The notes under the pieces were generated by a model that was given only the letters and a program-made list of their open reading frames with translations, was not told the DNA's origin and ran no database searches. A stretch of 16,301 nucleotides of DNA from Dimargaris cristalligena (taxonomy: Eukaryota; Kickxellomycota; Dimargaritomycetes; Dimargaritales; Dimargaritaceae). A program made the translations under genes and the position numbers. Each line of letters opens with the position of its first letter. Positions within the stretch are counted from its first letter, which is position 1. The DNA lies in assembly GCA_027576995.1 (NCBI GenBank), contig JANBQC010000449.1:7444-23744 (forward strand), written 5' to 3'. Positions 9,903 through 16,301 of this stretch are shown here, piece after piece.

Positions 9903-10332
9903 AAACGGCATGTGGGGTGGGGGTTACTTTATAGAGGGAGAGATGGTGTTAGCTGGGACGCGGGGGCCACGGTAAAACAATGTCCAATCATGGGGTAGTA
10001 GTAGGTGATTAAGCTATACAATTCAATTAGACTGTACTTTTGTTACTTTAATGTACGAAGGGGGGAGGGTGGAGGTGTGTGAAAACGGAGACAGAAGATC
10101 AGAAGAAATAGGAACGAGGTGGGGGCAGAGCGATGTATAGACAGAGATGGAGAGGAGGAATGGGTAGTGGTGAGGAGAGCAAGGGAGAAGGCGAGGGTAG
10201 CCAACCCCTCTCCCCACCGCGCGCGCATCCATGTCAAGCGATTGAAAATATAAAATAATGAATAACTCATCAGAGGGAAGGAAGATAACGTAAGGACGAT
10301 GCTAGTAGTAATGGACACGAGCCAACTAACGA

Positions 10333-10346
10333 AGAGAGAGAGAGAG
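10333..10346. repeat. (AG)7 microsatellite
   Basis: Seven AG units, followed directly by a run of G, lie in the purine-rich 3' flank of YIP1. Confidence 0.8.
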
Positions 10347-10420
10347 GGGGGGATGGTGAAATCCCAGACACGGAAGCACAGCGTAGGGCGGGGGGGAGGG
10401 TGGCAGACTGCCTTTTGCAC

Positions 10421-11784
10421 TTAGAAAACGGTCATGAGGGCGAAACAGGTGTAGAACAGGCCCACCGGGTAGGCGACGAGCAGCCGTTGGTTACTCATGG
10501 ACAGAACAGTAACGAACACGGTGGACGCGGAGTAGGTACACCAAAGGACGGCTAAACAGGAGAATATGTAGCCGATGCTGGAGCTATTTGATTTGGGTGG
10601 AAGGGCGGTGGATATATGAGGCAAGCACAGGGGTGGGTGAGTGATTAATATTGGACGAATGTACAGAGTAAGGGGGAGGAGTCAATAAATATCCCGGACA
10701 TTTGGTTTAAAGAGGTCGTTGATACGCAAAGTGGGAGAAGCGTCCGACGCCGTTGAGGTTCCATCTGCTTTAAGCAAGGGGGTGGTGATATACGCGACCA
10801 TCCGAGCCCGCCTCACTAATCTAAATTCCACAGGTTCTGTTTTAAACGAACTTACCTAAGTTTAAGCAAAAGACTGATGCTACTGAGGAGCACCATGGGT
10901 AACAGACTATACCCCAACACACTCGTGGTGCGATAACCATCAAGGCCCGTCTCACTCATCAGATTGAGCAGGAAATAGACGGACAAGCAGCCGAGCAAGC
11001 CCACGCCGTAAATATAGCCAAAGTGGACCTTGCCCGAAAAGAGCAAAAAGGTACCGAAAAGCAGGCAGAAAATGAGCGGCCCGGACATGTCGGCGTCGTC
11101 CATTAAATCCTTGGGCACCGCCCGCGCGGGATTGAGGACCGTCAGGCTTTTGGTGGCAATGTGACCGAAGTTGATGCCCAATTCCTCCATTAGCGGGGGT
11201 TCCCCCGGTAACCCACCGGACCCGAACGCCGCCAGGATCGATACTTCAACGGGGAAAGGTTCAAACGCCGGAGCTCCGCCGGTGCCGTCGAGGCCCCCCG
11301 CGCCGGCGGAGGGATCGCCATAGCCACTGGCCCCGTAGTAACCGCCACTGCCGCCAGCCCCATGACCACCTTGGGTGAATGAAGCGTCGTATTGGGAATT
11401 GTAGAATTGTAATCCACCCCCGTACGGGTTATTAAGATCGGCCCCGCCGGGTACGCCATGCGAGTCTCCACCTCCTCCTCCTCCTCCTATTCCAGCTCCG
11501 CCGATCCCGGGGCCACCACTTCCACCACCCGGGGCCACCGAGCCGTGGACATTACCACCGCCCGGGGCACCGGCATGGTGGGGATGGTGGTCCTGCTGGT
11601 ACTGCTGCTGATCGTAGTAACTGCCGGCGTAGGCCTGGTGATGGGCGTCATCGTATTCGCCTCCTCCATCCGCGTATCCCGCCGTGTGGTGGTGGTGACC
11701 GGACGCATCGTAGCCGTCGGCATCGTAGGAGGCCTGTGAGGCGTCAAATAATACGGAATGGGCGGGACCTTGCTGGTAGGTCAT
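10421..11784 (-). CDS. Yip1 family Rab-interacting Golgi membrane protein, two exons
   Basis: Exon 1 is 11784-10856 and exon 2 is 10583-10421; joined they give 363 aa. Yip1/YIPF5 proteins sit in ER/Golgi membranes with Yif1 partners, bind prenylated Rab GTPases and act in COPII-vesicle traffic. The conserved cytosolic motif PLMEELGINFGHI spans 197-209; the acidic pair there aligns with residues essential in yeast Yip1. Five membrane segments follow at about 233-251, 255-275, 286-307, 314-334 and 344-363, with LLVAYP at 344-349 and the usual hydrophobic C-terminus ending in VF. Splicing is required: exon 1 stops right after segment 3, while exon 2 supplies segments 4 and 5 in register with the family. 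The family is usually about 250 aa; the excess is a Gly/His/Tyr/Gln-rich N-terminus of about 170 residues. The start is well supported: an in-frame stop lies at 11851-11853, no ATG intervenes, and the next Met is residue 199. Confidence 0.92.
10584..10855 (-). other. YIP1 intron (272 nt, phase 2)
   Basis: The 5' splice site reads AG|GTAAGT, the full consensus, with the intron starting at 10855. The 3' site reads ATAG|C, with the intron ending at 10584. Joining AG to C makes AGC (Ser310) and keeps family spacing between membrane segments 3 and 4. A nearby alternative acceptor (AG at 10579-10578) would also keep the frame but remove two residues. TATTAAT, a YNYTRAY match about 60 nt before the acceptor (within 10641-10650), is a possible branch site. 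Confidence 0.85.
11471..11488 (-). repeat. Coding GGA repeat (polyglycine) in YIP1
   Basis: A CCT-type repeat on the + strand encodes a Gly run at about residues 100-106 of the N-terminal extension. It is likely length-variable because it is a pure trinucleotide array. Confidence 0.75.
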
Positions 11785-12060
11785 GGCTGAAGAATCTGGG
11801 GGTGTGGAGATTGACGAAGGGTGTGTTGTGGTGAGAGGGGAGGGACTCGGTTAAGAGGGTGTACAAGCTGAGTAGGAACGGTAAGGGTGAGTGATAGATG
11901 GGAAGAATGCGGGATATTTAAGTGGAGATAAAACCCAGGGGAATGCGGAGATGGATAAGATGAGAAACAGGGGAAATGTGGTGTAGAGTAGCTAACAACT
12001 ACGTACCGTGGAAAGAGGTCAAACAAGAGGGCTGAGAGGGTAAAGTGACAGGCGTTGTGG
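11785..12060 (-). promoter_or_regulatory. C/T-rich upstream region of YIP1
   Basis: Read on the gene's strand, the roughly 250 bases before the start codon are strongly C/T-rich, echoing the tract before the GATA-factor gene. Short frames here (for example 11781-12026) are composition artefacts of Ser/Pro/Leu/His codons. No clear TATA element is visible, and the transcription start cannot be placed. Confidence 0.5.
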
Positions 12061-12681
12061 TATGTGGAGCGCCGTGGAGTTTCCTAAGGGAATGCACAAT
12101 GTGAAGAATGTGGGGAATAATAGATACAGACAGAGACTAAGTGAAGGTCAAACACCACTGGAGAGGTTCAGGGATTGCGCCTATAGCAGAATAGAAGGGA
12201 GGGGTATAGTACGCTGGGAAGCTTCCTTAGCTTACCCAGTTCCAGCCTGTAGAGACATTCACTCTAAATAGTTTAATAATCTCTTTTTTCTCCTCCTTCA
12301 CCACGGCCGTATTGTCGATATTGGCAGATTCAGAAATATAATAGCTAGCCTGGCTGCTACTTGCAGGCGGGTGATACTCCCTCACCACCGAAGAGGGAAT
12401 ACACTTCTTGGCTTTACGGGCAAATAGCCCACACCATCCTCTCCAACTTTATTCCTCTTGATAGGAAATTTCTCTGATAACCCGGCTATACCATGCGACG
12501 TGGTAACCCCTAATAGAATACGCGTTAGAGAGATATATCCAAATGGAGAAGAGTGGGTCGTTTAATTACGAAGCAAATAGTGGATCATTTGGTCCTACAG
12601 TTCTCGACGCCAAATAAGACTGCCTGATGGTAATAATGTATCACCAACACAATATAAGATGATATATACACACACGTCTTT

Positions 12682-12780
12682 TATTCTTAAAGATTACAAC
12701 GTGTTTTAAGCCTCCGGGTAATATTTAACTTTATTCCACCAAGGTCCAAGCCCCCGGGGTATTCTTAAATTTTACAACCC
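12682..12780. repeat. Diverged local direct repeat (about 40- and 78-bp spacing)
   Basis: TATTCTTAAANNTTACAAC occurs at 12682-12700 and 12760-12778, matching at 17 of 19 positions. Between them, a segment starting AAGCCTCCGGG (12708) resembles one starting AAGCCCCCGGG (12748), about 70% identical over 33 bases by eye. The pattern suggests an old duplicated or tandem unit of about 40 bp. No coding content is seen. Confidence 0.5.
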
Positions 12781-13601
12781 GGTAACTTGGACCATTACAG
12801 ATGGACTGTGGATCAGGCATACTCCCAAGTACACGCCACTGACCATTGTTCAGCGGGGAGGGGGACACAGCTGGCTGCCAGGTCCCCCCTTTCCCAGTCG
12901 ACTCAGTTCTAAACATGCGACACATTTCCTTATAACAAGAGAAGGAGAAAGAAGGGGTCACACGTTTCATTTCCCCTCCCCACAGCCTTCCCCCAAAATA
13001 ATGGCAAAAATGGAAAAGAACTATAGAAGCTCCGAGGTGCAGTGAGGGGCGGTGTTATTGTTGGGGGTTGTGCGACCTTGTCGGTGAATTAGGGACATCC
13101 CACACATCCTCGCTCTACCTACCATTATATTTTCCCTTGGCTGTTGATGTGCCTCTCCACCAAAATGTTGTTTTTGGGGGGGTCCAAATTGCGACTGGGT
13201 CCACCATATCTCCAGAATTTTCCCTTCCAAACCTCCGCAGAAATATGTACATAACCCAAGCCTCCACCATTTGGTTTACATGTAAACTAGGCTGTGTATT
13301 ACTGCTATTCCGCTCTACATATGGCACAGCAACAATCCTCCCCCGGCACCATAATAATAACCGCCGCTGTTTGAAACCGATTCCCCCTCTGACTAGCCAA
13401 GCCCAGAGAGTCAGAGGGAGCAGGTAAATTCCGATCGGAAACCCGCCTTCAATGTACACCTCCCCCCCCACCCCCAAAGCCATCCTTCTCTTCCAGGTCG
13501 CAGCATCTCCATATCTACCATCCAGCGAAGAGAAAGCCAGTGTTCTGCTTTGCTGTGATTGTGGTGTATACATCAAGGCTTGGTGGTGGTATATGTATAC
13601 C

Positions 13602-13614
13602 GGGGGGGGGGGGG
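13602..13614. repeat. Poly-G13 run
   Basis: Thirteen consecutive G residues lie 126 bases after a C-rich run (C8-A-C5, 13462-13475), with another G9 run at 13865-13873. Runs like these are slippage-prone and often miscounted in assemblies. The G-rich strand could form a quadruplex. Confidence 0.8.
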
Positions 13615-13880
13615 TTCAGATCATCCACTTAAACGACTGCCATAGATCAAGAAGTAGCTCTACCGCCACAATCAGCGGAGTTGTGGGCCCATAATCAGAG
13701 TGAGTAGAAGAGGGGGGTTGGTTATTGTATACTTGATGCGTTGGAAAAAAATAAATAAATAATGGAAGGGAGAAAAATCTATACAATAGGTTATTGGAGA
13801 GAGTGCCACATACCCCAGCGGCGGCGGTGGTTGTGGGTAGGATAAAATAGGTAGGATAGTATGTGGGGGGGGGTGGGAGA

Positions 13881-15442
13881 TTATTGTGGTACGTGCGAAA
13901 ACAGATACGACACGGATTCACCGTTATGGGTTCGGCGGACGGCTTCCGCCAGGGTAGCGGAGATGTCGATGGTGTCAATCTTGGGGCAGACGACCTTTTT
14001 ATAGTCATGGGGGATGGTGTTGGTGACCACGACCTTGGTCAGCACCGACTCGTTGATGACCTTGATCGCCTTACCGGACAGGATACCGTGGGTCACGATA
14101 GCGTAGACACGGATAGCCCCGTTTTCGGTGAGGGTTTTGGCGGCGAGGCCCAGGGTACCGCACGTATCGGCCATGTCATCGACCAGAATGGCCACCTTGT
14201 CCTTGACATCACCGACCAGTACCATGCGGGACACTTCGTTGGCCTTTTTGCGCTCCTTGTGGATCAGCGCAAAGTCCAGGTCCAGACGGTCGGCAATGGA
14301 GGTGGCCCGTTTGGCACCTCCGGCGTCGGGGGAGACAATGACGGCCTGGCGCCAGTCGGGGATACGTTCCCGGATGTACTTGAGGGTACAGGGTTCAGCG
14401 TACAAGTTGTCGACGGGGCAGTTGAAGAAGCCCTGGATTTGGGAGGCGTGCAGGTCCATGGTAATGACGTGGTCGGCCCCGGCCACGGTCAGCATGTTGG
14501 CCACGAGTTTGGCGGAAATGGGGGCGCGGGACTTGTCCTTCTTGTCCTGGCGGGCGTACGGGAAACAGGGAATGACAGCGGTGATGCGGCGGGCCGAAGC
14601 GGTTTTGCAGGCGTTGATCATGATGAGCAGCTCCATCAAATGATCGTTAATTTCGCCACAGCCGGACTGGATAATGAAGACATCTTCGTCACGGACGGAC
14701 TCGCCAATGGTGACGGAGGTCTCCTGGTTGGAGTATTTGGTGACGGACACGCGGGAGAGCTCCATACCCAAGCGGCTGGGATAGGTACGAGGAAGGAGGA
14801 GGAGGAGGAGGCGTCGGTTAGAATATGTTATGATGATACCACCATCACTAGAAAGGGTGCTCCTTTCGTAGGGAAAAGATGCCCCATGAAGGATGGGGAC
14901 AGCGTGGTGTTAAACTCCCACCCGAGCCTGCAAGCCACGCTCCCCCTGGGGAATCTAGTCCAATGAGTGCCCGGCCTGTCCGCAATGAAAACCGCGGGGT
15001 GAAGTAGAGAGGCCAAAGCAAAAAAAGGCTCTGCGCCACTCTTTGGCTTGTCGCAGCACGGATGGTTTTGATATAATATATGAGATATATCTACCACAAT
15101 CACCCCTTGGGACGATTTCCTGTGGCATCCACTCTGACGAGTTGCCGCATGGAAGAGATAAGAGCAAGTCAAAGATGTTCTTTTTCACTAGGACCCCGAA
15201 AAAAACACCCCCGAGTTTCTTCTCGGTTACAGTGGTCGGGTATTTTTCAGAATAGTAAAATCAAAAGGCCTGCCGACCCGAACAATAGGGGGGCCTGCAA
15301 GGGTGATGCTATTCTGCACATATATATATATTTGATAATGTAAATTATATATAATGTATTTATAAAAGACCTACCTGGCTACAAGCTGGGCCAGACCGGG
15401 GTGAGAATTGCCGGCCAGCAGTTTGATCGAATTCACGGACAT
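13881..15442 (-). CDS. Ribose-phosphate pyrophosphokinase (PRPP synthetase), two exons
   Basis: Exon 1 is 15442-15375 and exon 2 is 14775-13881; joined they give 320 aa, the usual length. The cytosolic enzyme transfers pyrophosphate from ATP to ribose 5-phosphate, making PRPP for purine, pyrimidine, NAD, His and Trp synthesis. Exon 1 encodes the family N-terminus, [19 protein letters not shown] (residues 4-22), and exon 2 resumes with RLGMELSRV. Visible motifs are [15 protein letters not shown] (from 94; ATP site), [11 protein letters not shown] (130-140; catalytic His132), the flexible-loop KERKKANEV near 196, and the PRPP loop DDMADTCGT (222-230). The C-terminus [13 protein letters not shown] is intact. 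It is a class I enzyme without the large insertions of yeast Prs1 or Prs5; fungi often have several paralogues and I cannot say which this is. The start is firm: an in-frame TAG lies at 15467-15469 with no ATG between, and A is at -3. All key residues are present. Confidence 0.96.
14776..15374 (-). other. PRPP synthetase intron (599 nt, phase 2)
   Basis: The donor is AG|GTAGGT at 15374 and the acceptor CCCAG|C at 14776. A consensus branch site TTCTAAC (14817-14823, reading down the - strand) lies about 42 nt before the acceptor, with a CTC-repeat pyrimidine tract between. Splicing rebuilds AGC (Ser23) and restores the family sequence VA-S-RLG. The interior is AT-rich near 15320-15360 and has no convincing coding frame. 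Without this intron the enzyme would lack its first 24 residues. Confidence 0.93.
14795..14809. repeat. (GGA)5 microsatellite forming the intron pyrimidine tract
   Basis: On the - strand this is a TCC/CTC repeat placed between the branch site and the 3' splice site of the PRPP synthetase intron. It probably serves as the polypyrimidine tract, so its length could affect splicing. Confidence 0.7.
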
Positions 15443-15640
15443 GTTGGGGGCGTGATTAGGGCGAAGCTAAGGGAGTGGCGGGGGGTACGCTGGGCCAGTT
15501 GGAATGTAGGAAACAGAGTGGGCGATCGGGGGGTCAAGAAGGGAGGAAGGACAGAAAGGTTAATCTTAGGGAATGGGCTAAGAATCAAAGCGGCTGGGCG
15601 GTAGAAGAGAAAGATACCTATAGTAATAGTGGTGGTATAG
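15443..15640 (-). promoter_or_regulatory. C/T-rich upstream region of the PRPP synthetase gene
   Basis: On the gene's strand the bases just upstream of the ATG are strongly C/T-rich, as for the other two genes. An alternating TA tract at about 15681-15692, some 240 bases before the ATG, could act as a TATA-like element, but the transcription start is unknown. Confidence 0.45.
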
Positions 15641-15960
15641 TGTGACAGTCGGCGCCAACTCCCAGTAGTCCATACACCACACTATATATATATTCAGACT
15701 ATGCAATGTGGAGAAGGGAGAATAAAATAGCCAGGCGACGCCTTCCGAGAACCGGGTCTTAGCCTTGAGTTGTTAAGGTAAGTAGGTGAATAAAATACTA
15801 TGTTCACTGTTTACTTACTTCACGGGCAATACGAAGAGACAGAAACTAGTAGTAGTAATGGACAACTAACTATAACCAAGTACAGCAACAAGCACAGCTC
15901 CTCCGAGCCCGGGCGAGTGCAAAGGGGGCCCTATATAAGGGATTGTGGACTCTCCTCAAT

Positions 15961-15992
15961 ACTACTACTTCTACTTCTACTGCTGCTGCTAC
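15961..15992. repeat. CTN-type trinucleotide microsatellite
   Basis: A mixed array of CTA, CTT and CTG triplets is responsible for the apparent leucine run at the end of a spurious frame. It abuts the palindrome at 15989-16000. Confidence 0.8.
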
Positions 15993-16155
15993 TATAGTAG
16001 TATATCATTAATCCAGCTAGCTAGTTTGGGCTTTTTTTAGGCGGGAAGAGGGAAAATAAAAGCGATAAAAGCCCCCAGGTCTCAAAAACCTTTGCCCCAC
16101 CGCCGTGCCTTTCCGCCCCGCCTATTGGGTCTCCTCTCCCTCCCATGCCCTCTCT

Positions 16156-16181
16156 CTATTATAGGAGGGGGCCTATGATAG
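16156..16181. other. 10-bp hairpin with one wobble pair
   Basis: CTATTATAGG (16156-16165) faces CCTATGATAG (16172-16181) across a 6-nt G-rich loop. Nine pairs are Watson-Crick and one is U-G if transcribed in this sense. It lies far upstream of the PRPP synthetase gene and has no assigned function. Confidence 0.4.
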
Positions 16182-16301
16182 GGTCTACCCAGATTCTCCC
16201 ATCCATTCACACTCACTGCCCTGCCCTGGTGCCACCATCAGAGGGAATCGGTCCCCCTGAACTAGAGTGGTCACCTGACTCCCTCAGTGAGAGCGCACCG
16301 C

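Larger units (their letters stand above)
8805..10420. other. Intergenic region between convergent GATA-factor and YIP1 genes
   Basis: It should contain both 3' untranslated regions. I found no convincing coding frame and no canonical AATAAA close behind either stop codon. An 8-bp inverted repeat, AGTGGCTC (8996-9003) with GAGCCACT (9035-9042), lies in the likely 3' UTR of the GATA-factor gene. A (TA)n tract is at 9189-9211 and a hairpin pair at 9821-9902. From about 10040 to 10420 the + strand is strongly purine-rich, so the YIP1 sense strand is C/T-rich after its stop codon; the frames there (for example 10043-10420) are composition artefacts. Confidence 0.6.
12061..13880. other. Intergenic region between YIP1 (5' side) and the PRPP synthetase gene (3' side)
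   Basis: No supported gene. The longest frame (13115-13576 on the - strand, 153 codons) resembles nothing I know. Contents are a diverged local direct repeat (12682-12780), an 8-bp inverted repeat GGTCCAAG (12743-12750) with CTTGGACC (12786-12793), a C8/C5 run (13462-13475), a G13 run (13602-13614) and a G9 run (13865-13873) just past the stop codon of the PRPP synthetase gene. An AATAAA-like signal for that gene is not evident in the first 100 bases after its stop. Confidence 0.55.
15641..16301. other. Distal upstream region of the PRPP synthetase gene, no gene seen
   Basis: The only notable frame (15800-15997) ends in a leucine run caused by a CTN microsatellite. It is followed by the 12-base palindrome CTACTATAGTAG (15989-16000). 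AATAAA occurs near 15722, 15789 and 16055 without an obvious + strand gene before it. A hairpin lies at 16156-16181. The last 200 bases are C/T-rich on the + strand, which might announce a + strand gene beyond the window, but that cannot be tested here. Confidence 0.5.

Noticed and set aside
10043..10420. A 125-codon hydrophobic - strand frame after YIP1
   Set aside because: It has no ATG at its start and is Leu/Ser/Pro-rich because the strand is C/T-rich; it resembles no family.
10421..10624. A separate small 67-aa membrane protein gene
   Set aside because: The part from 10583 on is the last exon of YIP1 and carries its final two membrane segments; the first residues of the frame are intron sequence.
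13115..13576. A 153-codon - strand frame
   Set aside because: No recognisable motif, mixed composition and no splice partner; not strong enough to call a gene.
14771..14773. TTG as the start of the PRPP synthetase protein
   Set aside because: This would drop the conserved first 24 residues. They are found in a separate exon at 15442-15375 with matching splice phase and the family's N-terminal sequence.
13863..14966. A 367-codon frame on the + strand, Gly/Val/Asp-rich
   Set aside because: It lies antisense over the PRPP synthetase exon, whose - strand reading matches the enzyme family along its full length. The + frame is a shadow with biased composition.

Overview
This is eukaryotic, fungal nuclear DNA. 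The genes have spliceosomal introns with GT/AG borders and YNYTRAY branch sites. One gene is a GATA transcription factor carrying the fungal N-terminal block seen in AreA/NIT2/Gln3-type nitrogen regulators, and the other two encode ordinary eukaryotic housekeeping proteins. The host is probably not a compact ascomycete yeast: only about 28% of the window is coding, the two introns are long (272 and 599 nt), and the GATA factor has two closely spaced zinc fingers. An early-diverging (zygomycete-grade) fungus would fit, but this is inference. I see no bacterial, plasmid, phage or CRISPR signature and no recognisable transposon gene.

Layout. Positions 1-3949 hold no gene I can support, only microsatellites, small inverted repeats and possibly a very degenerate dispersed repeat. 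Positions 3950-6341 are a roughly 2.4-kb C/T-rich tract leading into the GATA-factor gene (6342-8804, +, intron-less, 820 aa). Its last 400 bp carry five HGATAR sites, two of them as an inverted pair. Positions 8805-10420 separate this gene from a convergent YIP1 gene and contain a compound hairpin plus a second hairpin near 9821-9902. YIP1 (10421-11784, -) is in two exons and encodes 363 aa, with a long Gly/His/Tyr-rich N-terminus. Positions 11785-13880 are upstream of YIP1 and downstream of the next gene, and include a local direct repeat and long homopolymer runs. The last gene (13881-15442, -) is a two-exon ribose-phosphate pyrophosphokinase (PRPP synthetase) of 320 aa. Positions 15443-16301 are its promoter side.

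The three genes do not form a functional cluster: one is a regulator (by family, probably of nitrogen metabolism), one a membrane protein of ER-to-Golgi traffic, and one makes the precursor of nucleotides, histidine and tryptophan. What they share is architecture: each coding strand is preceded by a C/T-rich stretch, and both introns are phase 2 and rebuild an AGC serine codon at the junction. I did not find a new defence, toxin or biosynthetic system. The most distinctive items are the two-finger AreA-like factor with its unusually long polypyrimidine leader and GATA sites (possible autoregulation), the expanded Yip1 N-terminus, and several structured intergenic elements.
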